Assembly (NCBI RefSeq): GCF_009901565.1
Contig: NZ_WXEW01000006.1
Location: 1 to 64,000 of the forward strand
Length of the DNA: 64,000 nucleotides
Source of the DNA: Herbidospora solisilvae
GTDB taxonomy: Bacteria; Actinomycetota; Actinomycetes; Streptosporangiales; Streptosporangiaceae
Direction of reading: 5' to 3'
The notes beneath the pieces are model-generated. The model searched no databases. It was not told the DNA's origin and saw only the letters and a program-made list of their open reading frames with translations. Shown one piece after another: positions 18,701 to 26,485 of this stretch. The number at the start of each line of letters is the position of its first letter. Position 1 is the stretch's first letter. Made by a program: the position numbers and the translations under genes.

Positions 18701-18835
18701 CGCCCCGGCGGGTTCGACGGTGATCTCCCTGATGACGGCGTCCCGCTCGGGGACGACGATCGGGAGGGGCAGCGGTCCGGGCACCCGGACCTCGGTCACG
18801 CGGCCGCCGTCGGGGCCGGCGAGGTAGAGCTCCAT
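15710..18835 (-). CDS. Large Hsp70/actin-fold ATPase, SrfB-like
   Basis: 1041 residues. An N-terminal beta-rich region (1-120) is followed by the ATPase core. Phosphate-1 loop ALDYGTSTTSI is at about 125-135, connect-1 AYDEATAAAMFYL at 397-409, phosphate-2 loop DIGGGTTD at 444-451 and the adenosine motif VVISGGTSALPQV at 668-680. The large insertion between phosphate-1 and phosphate-2 and the roughly 350-residue C-terminal region are not DnaK-like. The size and arrangement recall SrfB (virulence protein family PF07520). It follows a dynamin-like GTPase gene without any gap. Predicted cytoplasmic nucleotide-driven chaperone or scaffold; substrate unknown. Confidence 0.8.
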   Translation of the reverse strand: MELYLAGPDGGRVTEVRVPGPLPLPIVVPERDAVIREITVEPAGALATRWTPRVPPGGLSVRGGSAWRLLGPVSAEPSDAPAEPAVLTWTITYEYEGGNRRMAESRVTVTPESRPDLDANSGWIALDYGTSTTSITLFDQRRQHALIGFPPSQREVLRRELTLRFDGHAGFGLDGQSWQRFLAATGSTLATAGGTADPLQAARAVLDNDTSTSGAGLYRLLLTMERQAAQVRQPIVSQALQGLYRAAFDVPPIREQRMIRIPLHAGEETIDSEIAVHGLDPLTVSMAADGRRSGGSAEPLAPEVRSQRSLKQFIGSSRSLPGLPAGHPVTPDDVIAAAWAGLMTEKVAKYCHDHPDEVSTKPITHAVVTYPTVSPPRIRQDVERLARRIGMRQVVTAYDEATAAAMFYLMRDFAGDQAVGIEAFRAHTRRVGDKQWHRNILVVDIGGGTTDIALLGITLFDQTVYGTGRDERVQGRYYALRPAVLAKAGRAQLGGDRITLGVFKHLKALLADAVLTRSPRLVREEYPGYLTGGVYHPGSLLAPAADSDAEQRRADLIEKVVPTRWASAAGDRHAAEERFRRLWSQADLAKRQQSTHEGDYVVRRVPELLQLEGRAREITEPAEVVVKQEEINRIIEEVVRDAFAIALSVVKRRLGRDEKGVPDVLDKVVISGGTSALPQVRRVLLETFAQAGDHVNWNPLDVVYDPVFAKTGTSIGACWAEHVRQKGYASASQATQRVRRGLTELYIDVDNLFHALPNTLVFDATGGQLFPIFQVGERFDRIQVDGEIEGRRRHGDWIPVPQDMAIYRQPFAVEEERSLWSHLSTHGLLDGRVPAEQQADWYRQVMVTFEVNERELVTAHFCHQSGPVYAPRFGSAPATCGLVAKDEAGRFVLQRDIVVNPYTAGGLASAPQPIFAAGTVLTERLLTDNGRHAAGLIGRPLPKDVPGDGLWTFYTPVPGRPDALTQIGESVRAPKAGLLGADMVPVLDSEGRLTVEPGYVRFREARSPADVVADPGSVFSVAMTPGDPDVDEKLNPFTGGH

Positions 18836-21178
18836 CTACGCGCCCCGCTTCCAGTCGGCGAACCGGGCGAACCCGAGGTTGACGCCGCCGCTGGGGTAGG
18901 CGGCGCGGAGTTTGCGCAGCTCCTCCAGCAGCGGGGCGCCCTTGGCCTGCGCGGGGCGTCGGACGACGTCGGCGCGGATCTGCTCCAGGATGTCCTCCAG
19001 GGTCTCCAGGCCCGATCTGATCTGGGCGTCGGCCAGCGGGCGCAGGGCGTCGAGCCAGCCCCGCACCACCATGTCGGCGGCGTCGACGACCTGCTGGCGG
19101 AGCCGGATCACGTGGACGGGGTGCAGCTGGTGCACGAACCAGGCGTCTTCGGCGGGCCGGTCGTCGTGGGGGATCGACCAGGCGAACCGGTGGGGGCGGC
19201 GCATCGGGAAGGCGTGCTCGACGCCGCCCGTGTCGGGGCGGGGCAGGTCGGCGGCGGCGTTGGTCAGGATGCCGCGCCACTCGGCGGGCCGGATCAGCGC
19301 GGCCAGCGTCTCGCGCTCCTGGTCGGGCAGGTCCACGGCGGCCAGCCGGCGGCGCAGGTCGTCGGTGACGAGGGTCTGCGCCTTGGCCAGCACCGCCTGC
19401 TCCCACCGGACCAGCGCCAGGTTCCGGGAGGTCGCGTAGACCTCGTGGCAGACCGTGGTGAAGGGGCCGACGAACTCCTCGGTCGACTCGGGCCCGGCCC
19501 GCAGTTCGGTGCCGGTCGCCGTGGACATGATCGCCCACCACTGGGGCCAGGCGAAGACGCGGGCGATGAGGTCGGCGCGGATCTCGTCCATCAGGGAGGG
19601 GTTGCCGCCGCCGAGCGTCTCGGCCAGCAGCGGCGGCAGGTCGGCCTTGAGGCTGCTCAGCACGGTCTTGACCTGGTTCACCAGGTTCTCCGCCTCCGCG
19701 CCGGCCGAGGCGAAGACGGTCCGGGAGGCCTGGTCGAGCGCGGCCTCCAGATCGCCTTCGGCCAGGTCGAGGGCGGCGCGCTCCTTCATGACCCGGCTGT
19801 GGCGGGCGGTGAGGCCGTAGCCGGCCAGCCGGTCGGCCAGCCGGTTCAGGACCAGCTCCTTGCCGCCGTCGCGGGCGGCCTCGGTCAGCAGGGTCCGCAA
19901 CCGGCTCGACTGCGGCAACCCGGCGGCGACCGACCCCGCGGCCGCGACGACCCTGACCGCCTCCCCGACCCGGTTGTCGAGCGACCCTGAGAGACCCATG
20001 TGGTCGAGGGCCACCAGCCCTGAGTAGAAGAAGGGGTCGTCGTCGGGGTTGAGCCTCCCGGCGGTGTCGAGCAGCTTGCGCAGGGTCGGCACCTGGTCGA
20101 GCACCTCGTCGTCGGACTGCGCCTGGCGCAGCGCCGCCGTCTCGAACCGCCTGATGTCCTGGACGTCGCCGAGGTTGCCCACCCCCACCAGCACCCGCCC
20201 GCGCCGGTCAGCGGGATAGACCTCGCGGAGCAGCGAGGTCAGCTCGTCGGAGGCCATGCCGTCGGGGTTGCCGCCCTTGAGCAGGGCGATCACGGTGTCC
20301 ATGTCGGGCAGCAGCGTCCTGGTGAGCGTCAGGTCACGCTCGCCGGAGATGTCGTTGAGGAAGCCGGGGAAGTCGTAGACGACCATGCGGTCCTTGGAGA
20401 CCTCGTGGTTCCACGACGCGTCGCCGAGCAGCCGGTCGAGGTCGAGCACCTCGGGGGCGACCTCGACGGTCACCGCGATGTGGTCGACGATCCAGAAGGG
20501 GTCGGGCTCGGAGACCGGCCGCCGCTCGGAGATCAGCAGCAGGTCGTCCGCCTCGGCCTGCGAGACGCCCGGCCGCGCGCCGAGCCGGCTCCCGAACTCC
20601 CTGACGGCCAGCGCGACGGCCACGAGCTGGGCCGACAGGCGGCGGACCTGGTTGGGGGCCTGGTCGGCGTACGTCCGGTGCCAGCGGAGCAGAGCCTGGC
20701 CGTCGCCGTCGCGGGCGGCGGCCTCCCAGACGGCCTGTTCGAACCCGGCGGCGGCCGGGCCCGACAGGGTGCGGCCGGCGGCGTGCAGCTCCTGCCCGAT
20801 CGACTCGCGGCGCTGGGCGGCGGCGGTCTCGGTGAGGTAGCTCGCGTGCCGGCCGGTGATGACCGTGCGGGTGCCGGAGGGCCCCTGGCGCACCCAGTAG
20901 GCGGTGACGTTGCCCGTCGTGGGCTGGTCACCGATGAGCAGGCCCTCCAGGCCGAGCAGGGAGGCGATGAACATCGTCTTGCCGGCGCTGAACTCGCCGA
21001 GCACGCCGAGCTGGTAGGGGCGCCGGGTGGCGTCGAGCAGCCGGCCCGCCTGGTCGCGGGCGCGGGCCACGGCCGGGCCGAGCTCGTCGGGCAGATCGGG
21101 GTTCTCCAGCAGGCGGCGGACGCCGGCGGCGTACTCCTCCCCCGTGCGGATGTCCTGTCTCATGTGCTCGACCGTCAC
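18836..21178 (-). CDS. Dynamin-like GTPase, SrfC-like, first gene of the operon
   Basis: About 780 residues. G1 is GEFSAGKT (61-68 with this start), G2 the threonines of QPTTGNVTAY (about 87-88) and G3 VVYDFPGF (about 267-274). No classical N/TKxD is present; VGVGNLGD is a possible G4 variant. A long helical region follows, as in bacterial dynamin-like proteins. The GTG at 21178 was chosen because AGGAGG lies six bases upstream; an in-frame GTG at 21208 is possible but lacks such a site. Dynamin-like proteins remodel or guard membranes. Pairing with a SrfB-like ATPase suggests a SrfC-type partner (PF10139), an inference from memory. Confidence 0.8.
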   Translation of the reverse strand: MTVEHMRQDIRTGEEYAAGVRRLLENPDLPDELGPAVARARDQAGRLLDATRRPYQLGVLGEFSAGKTMFIASLLGLEGLLIGDQPTTGNVTAYWVRQGPSGTRTVITGRHASYLTETAAAQRRESIGQELHAAGRTLSGPAAAGFEQAVWEAAARDGDGQALLRWHRTYADQAPNQVRRLSAQLVAVALAVREFGSRLGARPGVSQAEADDLLLISERRPVSEPDPFWIVDHIAVTVEVAPEVLDLDRLLGDASWNHEVSKDRMVVYDFPGFLNDISGERDLTLTRTLLPDMDTVIALLKGGNPDGMASDELTSLLREVYPADRRGRVLVGVGNLGDVQDIRRFETAALRQAQSDDEVLDQVPTLRKLLDTAGRLNPDDDPFFYSGLVALDHMGLSGSLDNRVGEAVRVVAAAGSVAAGLPQSSRLRTLLTEAARDGGKELVLNRLADRLAGYGLTARHSRVMKERAALDLAEGDLEAALDQASRTVFASAGAEAENLVNQVKTVLSSLKADLPPLLAETLGGGNPSLMDEIRADLIARVFAWPQWWAIMSTATGTELRAGPESTEEFVGPFTTVCHEVYATSRNLALVRWEQAVLAKAQTLVTDDLRRRLAAVDLPDQERETLAALIRPAEWRGILTNAAADLPRPDTGGVEHAFPMRRPHRFAWSIPHDDRPAEDAWFVHQLHPVHVIRLRQQVVDAADMVVRGWLDALRPLADAQIRSGLETLEDILEQIRADVVRRPAQAKGAPLLEELRKLRAAYPSGGVNLGFARFADWKRGA

Positions 21179-21184
21179 GTGGTC

Positions 21185-21190
21185 CCTCCT
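21185..21190 (-). promoter_or_regulatory. Strong ribosome-binding site deciding the dynamin-like start
   Basis: AGGAGG on the minus strand lies six bases before GTG 21178. This is the reason for preferring that start over the in-frame GTG 30 bases upstream. Confidence 0.7.
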
Positions 21191-21283
21191 GGCTGCGGCT
21201 ACGTCCACCTCAGCGGAGCGGCCGCCTTCCTGGCATCAGGGACAAGCCGGATAAAGGGCCGAGAACGCCCTGTTGTCCTGAGG

Positions 21284-21348
21284 GTTAGATCCCTCTAACT
21301 CAGCCGATGTCCCTTAGGGGGTAAGCCCGACCACCCTTAGGGGTCGGG
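21284..21348. promoter_or_regulatory. Cluster of palindromic elements in the divergent promoter region
   Basis: The gap upstream of the GTPase/ATPase operon carries three elements. One is GTTAGA-tccc-TCTAAC (21284-21299). The second is a pair of near-palindromic CCCTTAGGGG copies at 21311-21320 and 21334-21343, spaced 23 bases or about two helical turns. The third is CCCGACC/GGTCGGG (21326-21332 with 21342-21348), which encloses the second copy. They lie between the operon start (21178) and the rightward gene at 21454, in the position expected for operators. No regulator can be named. Confidence 0.45.
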
Positions 21349-21453
21349 TACTGTAACGAATCGGCCACGGCCTCCCAAACTGGTTTTCACACTCCAGCCC
21401 AGGGGTAGGCGCGGAAGCTTTAGCGTCGGTGCTCCGACGCCTGAAGGAGCAGC

Positions 21454-22086
21454 ATGAACCACCCTCAATTCACCCTGCCGAGGCTGACCGCCCTGTTCCG
21501 GCAGGCGATCCCGCGGCTGCTCGAAGGGGTGGTCGCGCCGATGGTGGTCTTCTACACCTTCTTCGCGCTCCTCGGCCTGATCGGCGGCCTGGTCGCGGTC
21601 ACCACCTGGGTGTACCTGGGCATCGTCTACCGGCTGATCCGCCGCCACCCGGTGCCCGGCACCATGCTGCTGGCCGCCATCGCGGTCACGGCGCGCGGGC
21701 TGATCAGCGCGTGGACGGGCGACTGGGTGGTCTACTTCATCCAGCCGGAGATCGGCACCGTCTGCATCGCGCTGGCGTTCCTGGCCTCGGTGCGCCTCAA
21801 CAAGCCGCTGGTCCAGAAGCTCACGCTCGACTACATCCACCTGCCGGCGTTCATCCTGAAGCACGAGCGGATGCGGCAGTTCTTCGCCCGCATCACCCTG
21901 CTGTGGGCGTTCGTGCTGATGTGCAACTCGGCGGTCAGCATCTGGCTGGTGCTGCACCAGAGCCTGGAGGGCTACCTCCTGGTTCGCACCGCCGCCGTCG
22001 CGGCGATCACCGGGGTGGCGTTCGCGGGGTCGGTGTGGGCGTTCAAGCGGGTGCTCCACCGGATGCACGCCGAGCCCGCCGCTTGA
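21454..22086 (+). CDS. VC0807-like polytopic membrane protein
   Basis: 210 residues with about six hydrophobic segments. Its recognisable stretch is LAFLASVRLNKPLVQKLTLD (about 108-127), followed by YIHLP (128-132). This combination of basic loop and helices resembles VC0807-family (DUF3159-like) proteins, whose function is unknown. AGGAG seven bases before the ATG supports the start. It is divergent from the dynamin-like operon and shares its promoter gap. Confidence 0.6.
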   Translation: MNHPQFTLPRLTALFRQAIPRLLEGVVAPMVVFYTFFALLGLIGGLVAVTTWVYLGIVYRLIRRHPVPGTMLLAAIAVTARGLISAWTGDWVVYFIQPEIGTVCIALAFLASVRLNKPLVQKLTLDYIHLPAFILKHERMRQFFARITLLWAFVLMCNSAVSIWLVLHQSLEGYLLVRTAAVAAITGVAFAGSVWAFKRVLHRMHAEPAA

Positions 22087-22114
22087 CCTGAGCTCCTGCG
22101 GGCAGGGGTTCGCC

Positions 22115-22585
22115 ATGAGCACTCTGACCCGGTATCGCTGGCCCGCCCTCCTCGTGTTCGCACTGGCCGTGGCCCTGGTCGCGGTGACCGGCGGGCTCGC
22201 GGCCTCGAACGCGGGGGCCGTCTACGCCCGGCTCGACCTGCCCTCGTGGGCGCCGCCGCAGTGGTTGTTCGGGCCGGTCTGGACGGTCCTCTACGCGCTG
22301 ATCGCGATCTCCGGCTGGCTGGTCTGGCAGTCGCGCGGGCTCGACCGGTCCTTCACCCCCTACGTCGTCCAGCTCGTGCTCAACGCACTCTGGACGCCGC
22401 TCTTCTTCGGCGCGGGGCTCTTCGGGGCGGCGTTCGCCGACATCACGCTGTTGTGGGTGGCGATCGTGGTGACCATCGTGATGTTCCTGCGCAGGCACCG
22501 CGTCGCGGGCTGGCTGCTGGTGCCCTATCTGCTCTGGGTGACCTTCGCCGCCGCGCTCAACCTGTCGATCTGGCTGGCGAACTAG
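22115..22585 (+). CDS. tspO: TspO/MBR family protein
   Basis: 156 residues with five membrane helices. The signature WAPPQWLFGPVWTVLY (about 45-60), LNALWTPLFFGAGLF and the C-terminal PYLLWVTFAAALNLSIWLAN are diagnostic. TspO proteins bind or break down tetrapyrroles and respond to oxygen, light or stress. The usual conserved tryptophans in helices 1-2 and 5 are present. The stop codon overlaps that of the convergent ROK gene. Confidence 0.9.
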   Translation: MSTLTRYRWPALLVFALAVALVAVTGGLAASNAGAVYARLDLPSWAPPQWLFGPVWTVLYALIAISGWLVWQSRGLDRSFTPYVVQLVLNALWTPLFFGAGLFGAAFADITLLWVAIVVTIVMFLRRHRVAGWLLVPYLLWVTFAAALNLSIWLAN

Positions 22586-23517
22586 CCGAACGTCTCGTCC
22601 CTGGCCGCGTCGAGGGCCAGCAGGGTGGCCCCGAGCAGCACCGGGTTGTCGGCGACCGTGCTCGCCGTGACCTCCACGGGGACCGGGCAGATCTCCTCGA
22701 CGGCGTGCTGGACGCGTACCGCCAGCTCTGATCCTCCCTGGTGGCCCACGCCGCCGCCCAGCACGACCAGGCCCGGGTCGACCACCTCGACGATCGCGGC
22801 GACGCCCAGCGCGACCCGTTCGGCCAGCACGTCGACGGGGGCGTCGAAGACGAGGTCGTGCAGGTCACCGCCGCGCAGCGGGAGGAAGCCGACCTCACCC
22901 GCCGCGCCCGAGACGCCCCGGCGCAGCTTGTGGTCGAGGACCAGCGCGCCGCCCGTGCCCGAGTCGAGCCACAACAGGGCGAAGTCGGCGCGGCCCACCG
23001 CCGCCCCGGCGCGGTGCTCGGCGATGGCCGCGAGGTTGACCTCGTTCTCGATCACCACGCGGGCGCCCAGTTCCCGCTGTTCGGCGTGGCCGTCGCGGGA
23101 GCCGTGGCCGGGGGCGCCGACGACGACGGTGTGCAGCGGGCCGCGCGCCACCGCCCGGACGGCCGCCACGATGCCGGGCCGGCCCCGCAGTTCCGCCTCG
23201 CCGACCGTCTCGCCCGCCAGGTCGGCGCAGACCGCGCTCACGTGACCCGGGCGCACGTCGATGCCGACCACGTGAGCACGCGCCGCCGCGACCCGCCAGA
23301 GGCGGGCGTTGGGGCCGCGCCGGTCGGCGCCGGTCTCGCCGGCCGGTTCGATCAACCGAGCGTCGTGGAGCCGTTCGACCAGGTCGGAGACCGACGGGCG
23401 GGACAGGCCGGTCAGCTCGCGCAGTTGCGGGGCCGTCAGGGGGCCCATCTCGACCAGCAGGTCGAGCGCCATCCGGTCGTTGATCGCCCGGGCGGTGCGG
23501 GGGGTCGCCTTAATCAT
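22582..23517 (-). CDS. ROK-family transcriptional regulator
   Basis: 311 residues. An N-terminal winged helix (about 15-62, with LRELTGLSRPSVSDLVERL) is joined to a ROK sugar-kinase-fold domain. The kinase ATP motif (DxGGT) reads IDVRPGHV and the zinc-binding CxCGxxGC is absent; at the equivalent place the sequence is GEVGFLPLRGGDLHDLVF. It is therefore a regulator without kinase activity and with an altered zinc site. It is divergent from an MFS transporter gene with a small palindrome between them. Sugar or sugar-derivative sensing is the family norm; the ligand is unknown. Confidence 0.85.
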   Translation of the reverse strand: MIKATPRTARAINDRMALDLLVEMGPLTAPQLRELTGLSRPSVSDLVERLHDARLIEPAGETGADRRGPNARLWRVAAARAHVVGIDVRPGHVSAVCADLAGETVGEAELRGRPGIVAAVRAVARGPLHTVVVGAPGHGSRDGHAEQRELGARVVIENEVNLAAIAEHRAGAAVGRADFALLWLDSGTGGALVLDHKLRRGVSGAAGEVGFLPLRGGDLHDLVFDAPVDVLAERVALGVAAIVEVVDPGLVVLGGGVGHQGGSELAVRVQHAVEEICPVPVEVTASTVADNPVLLGATLLALDAARDETFG

Positions 23518-23526
23518 CAGGAAGCC

Positions 23527-23535
23527 TAACTGTTA
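23527..23535. promoter_or_regulatory. Possible ROK operator between regulator and MFS gene
   Basis: TAACTGTTA is a 4+1+4 palindrome in the 52-base gap between the divergent ROK and MFS starts, 10 bases upstream of the ROK ATG. Short, so only a weak candidate. Confidence 0.35.
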
Positions 23536-23569
23536 ATTTGATCGTACCCCCTCGACAACGGAGTACGAC

Positions 23570-24706
23570 ATGCGTCGCGCGATCTCACTGGTCTTCCTCA
23601 GCCACGGAATGGTGGCGGGAAGCTGGTCCACGCGCATCCCCTGGATCCAGGAGCACCTGGGTCTGTCGGCCACCACCCTCGGTCTCGTCCTGCTGGCCAC
23701 GGCGGCCGGGTCGGTCGCCGGCCTGCTCGCCGCCGGGCCGCTGCTGGCCCGGTTCGGGGCGCGGGACGCCACCGCGATCCTCGTCCCGATCTACTGCCTC
23801 ACCCTCGGGCTGCCCGCCCTGTCCCCCAGTGTCCCCGTTCTCTGCCTGACCCTCGCCCTCTACGGGGCGATGGCCGGGACCTCCAACGTCGCCGTCAACG
23901 CCGAGGCGTCCGGCATCGAGAAGGCCGCGGGTCAGCCGATCATGACCCGGCTGCACGGCATGTGGTCGGTCGGCATGCTGGCCGGGGCCGGCATCGGCGC
24001 CCTGGCCGCCTCCTTCGCGGTCGCCGCGCCGCTCCACCTGGCCGCCGTCGCGGTCGTGACGGCCGGCGCCGCCCTGCTGTCGGCCCGGTCCCTTCCCGTA
24101 CGCCCCTCCGCGCCCGCCCCCGAACGACGGCTCGGCCTGCCGTCCCGGCCGGTGGTCGCGATCGGGCTGGTGGCCTTCTGCTCCTCCTTCGCCGAGAGCT
24201 CCGTGGTCAACTGGTCGGGCATCTACGTGCGCGACGTGACCGGGGCCGACGCCGTGGCGGCGGCGCTGGCCTACGTCGCCTTCGCCTGCACCTCGGCGTT
24301 CTCGCGGCTGGGCTCGGTCGCGGTGATCGTCCGGCTCGGGATCGTGACGACGGTCCGGGCCGGCGCGCTGACCGCGCTCGCCGGGGGCCTGCTGGCCGTG
24401 CTCGCACCGCTGACCTGGGTGGCCGCCCTCGGGTTCGCGCTGATCGGGCTCGGCCTGGCCACCGTCGTGCCGCAGTCGTTCAGCGCCGCCGCCGACGCCG
24501 CGCCCACCCCCGGGGAGGGCGTCTCGGGCATCGCCATGATGACGCTGTTCGCCGGGCTCGGCGGGCCCACCCTCTTCGGCGTGGTCGCCGACGCGTTCTC
24601 TCCCCGTGTCTCGTTCCTGCTGGTCACCGCGGCCGTCGCGGCCATCGCCCTGGCGGCGCCGGTGCTGCGTCCACGAGTATCGGCACCTGTCCCCGTCCCG
24701 GCGTGA
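23570..24706 (+). CDS. MFS transporter
   Basis: 378 residues with 12 predicted helices. FLSHGMVAGSWSTRIPWIQEHLGLS (helix 1 and loop) is followed by LARFGARDA at the helix 2-3 loop and MTRLHGMWSVGMLAGAGIGA in helix 5. These segments resemble the YbjJ/fucose-permease-like branch of the superfamily. GGAG eight bases before ATG. The divergent ROK regulator suggests a sugar or sugar-like substrate; direction of transport is unknown. Its stop overlaps a possible GTG of the downstream SDR. Confidence 0.85.
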   Translation: MRRAISLVFLSHGMVAGSWSTRIPWIQEHLGLSATTLGLVLLATAAGSVAGLLAAGPLLARFGARDATAILVPIYCLTLGLPALSPSVPVLCLTLALYGAMAGTSNVAVNAEASGIEKAAGQPIMTRLHGMWSVGMLAGAGIGALAASFAVAAPLHLAAVAVVTAGAALLSARSLPVRPSAPAPERRLGLPSRPVVAIGLVAFCSSFAESSVVNWSGIYVRDVTGADAVAAALAYVAFACTSAFSRLGSVAVIVRLGIVTTVRAGALTALAGGLLAVLAPLTWVAALGFALIGLGLATVVPQSFSAAADAAPTPGEGVSGIAMMTLFAGLGGPTLFGVVADAFSPRVSFLLVTAAVAAIALAAPVLRPRVSAPVPVPA

Positions 24707-24717
24707 AAGGAAGTCTC

Positions 24718-25449
24718 TTGTCTCTCGGAACCGCTCTTGTCACCGGTGCCAGCCGCGGGCTCGGCGCCGTCATCGCCGAACGGCTCGCCGCCGACGGATG
24801 GCACGTCCTGCTCAACTACGCCCACGACACGGCCGGGGCCACCGCCGTCGCCGACCGGGTGCGCGCCCGGGGCCACTCGATCGAGATCTCCCGCTTCGAC
24901 GTCACCTCCGAGGAGCAGGTCGCCGCGGCGCTGGCCGCCGCCGGGCCCGTCGCGGTCGTGGTCAACAACGCCACCGGCCCGCAGCCGGAGATCCCCGTCG
25001 AGGACCTGACCTGGGACGACCACCTCGACCAGCTCAGGTTCTTCGTCAAGGCGCCGCTGCTGATCCTGCAGGCGGTGCTGCCCGCCATGAAGGCCGCCGG
25101 GACCGGCCGGATCATCAACATCGGCAGCGAGGTCGCCGACCTGGGCAACCCCGAGTTCAGCCAGTACGTCTCCGCGAAGATGGCCATGCACGGCCTGACC
25201 CGGTCGTGGGCCCGCGCCCTCGGGCCCCACGGGATCACGGTCAACACCGTCGAGCCCGGCTGGATCCCGGTCGAACGCCACGCCACCGTCGCGGCCGAGA
25301 ACTACGAGACGTACCGGAACAGCCTCGCGCTCCCCCACATGGGCACACCCGCCGACGTGGCCGACACGGTGGCCTTCTTCGCCTCCGACGCCTCCCGGTT
25401 CGTCACCGGGCAGCGCATCGCGGTCAACGGCGGCAAGACCATGAGCTGA
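24718..25449 (+). CDS. Short-chain dehydrogenase/reductase (SDR)
   Basis: 243 residues. The Rossmann motif TGASRGLG is at about 9-16, the NNAT motif at about 83-86 and the catalytic Ser-Tyr-Lys in IINIGSEV and YVSAK (about 134 and 149-153). The C-terminal VTGQRIAVNGGKTMS matches the FabG-like family. It oxidises or reduces an unknown alcohol/ketone with NAD(P)H. The TTG start was chosen because AAAGGAAG precedes it by about five bases; an in-frame GTG at 24703 overlapping the MFS stop is an alternative. Operon with the MFS gene. Confidence 0.85.
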   Translation: MSLGTALVTGASRGLGAVIAERLAADGWHVLLNYAHDTAGATAVADRVRARGHSIEISRFDVTSEEQVAAALAAAGPVAVVVNNATGPQPEIPVEDLTWDDHLDQLRFFVKAPLLILQAVLPAMKAAGTGRIINIGSEVADLGNPEFSQYVSAKMAMHGLTRSWARALGPHGITVNTVEPGWIPVERHATVAAENYETYRNSLALPHMGTPADVADTVAFFASDASRFVTGQRIAVNGGKTMS

Positions 25450-25500
25450 GATGCGGCATTCGCCCGGGGTCGCCCCAGGGATGACCGGTCGGCATCTCAG
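25446..25500 (+). terminator. Possible terminator after the SDR gene
   Basis: CTGAGATGC / GCATCTCAG form a 9-bp inverted repeat around a GC-rich 37-base insert that can itself fold. It begins within the stop region of the SDR gene. The remaining gap to 25658 shows nothing else recognisable. Confidence 0.4.
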
Positions 25501-25658
25501 GGGCGATCCCGGATGGATCTCCCTCCCGTTTGAACCAGGCTGCGGTTAGCAGTCAGGCACGACAGCGGAAATCTCCCACGAGTTCCCGAACCGGACGCCA
25601 TTTCGCGGCGTTCCGGCCACCGTGCCATGGCTTCATCCAGGGGAGAGGAGTCCGCACC

Positions 25659-26474
25659 ATGACCATGCTCGCGGCAGCGCCGTCGGCGGCCGTAGCCCTC
25701 GTCGGTTCGCTCTTCTTCGCCCTCGGCGCCGCCCTCCAGCAGCACGTCGCGGCCACCGGCAACGAGCCCCGCATGCGGGTGCTGCTGCGCCGGCCGCGCT
25801 GGCTGCTCGGCGGGGCGGTGATCGCCGCGGGCGGCCTGCTGCACGTCTACGCCCTGAGCATCGGCCCGCTGACGATCGTGCAGCCCATGGGTGTCGCCAG
25901 TCTGCTCTTCGCCCTTCCCATCGCCGCCGCACTGCACGGACGCAGGACGTCCAGGAACGAGCTGGCGGCGGGGGCGATGGTCGCGATCGGCCTGATCGCG
26001 CTGGTCCTGATGGTTCCGGTGCCGACCCGGCCACCGAGCATGACCGCCGCCGAGGTCACCCTGATGCTGAGCCTGGCGGGCGCCGCCGCCCTGATCTGCC
26101 TGGCCGCCGCCGCCCGGATCGGCCCGCCGGGGCGCACCGCCCTGCTGGCCGTCTCCGCCGGTGTCATGTACGGCGCCGCCTCCACCCTGATGCGGGTCGT
26201 CGCCGACGGCTGGCCCGCCCAGTTGTGGTTCCTCCTGGCCCTCCCGATCCCGCTGGTCGCGGCGCTGATGCTGCTCCAGAAGGCGTACGCGATCGGGCAC
26301 TTCGGGGTGGCCTTCGCGGCGTTGCAGGTCACCGACCCGGTGACCGCGGTGTCCTTCGGCGCGTTGCTGCTCGGTGAACCCCTTCCCGCCAACGGACTGG
26401 CGGCGACGGCGGCCGCGGCCCTCGCGGCGGCCGGCACGGTCGCGCTCGCCAGAACCACCCCCCTGTCAAGGTGA
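25659..26474 (+). CDS. DMT-superfamily (EamA-like) transporter
   Basis: 271 residues with nine or ten hydrophobic segments. Two half-repeats each end in conserved turns, GPLTIVQPMGVASLLFALPIAA and VTDPVTAVSFGALLLGEPLP. The pattern fits the EamA/NIPA-like branch of drug/metabolite transporters. The ATG at 25659 has GGAGAGGAG eight bases upstream; the reading frame is open further upstream but without a site. Its stop overlaps the region just before the next gene, with which it forms an operon. Confidence 0.8.
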   Translation: MTMLAAAPSAAVALVGSLFFALGAALQQHVAATGNEPRMRVLLRRPRWLLGGAVIAAGGLLHVYALSIGPLTIVQPMGVASLLFALPIAAALHGRRTSRNELAAGAMVAIGLIALVLMVPVPTRPPSMTAAEVTLMLSLAGAAALICLAAAARIGPPGRTALLAVSAGVMYGAASTLMRVVADGWPAQLWFLLALPIPLVAALMLLQKAYAIGHFGVAFAALQVTDPVTAVSFGALLLGEPLPANGLAATAAAALAAAGTVALARTTPLSR

Positions 26475-26485
26475 ACGGAGCCCCC

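Noticed and set aside
15713-19990. A 1425-codon open frame on the plus strand
   Set aside because: It is the antisense of the Hsp70-like and dynamin-like genes; its composition (R/G/H/V-rich, no motifs) is what high-GC antisense frames give.
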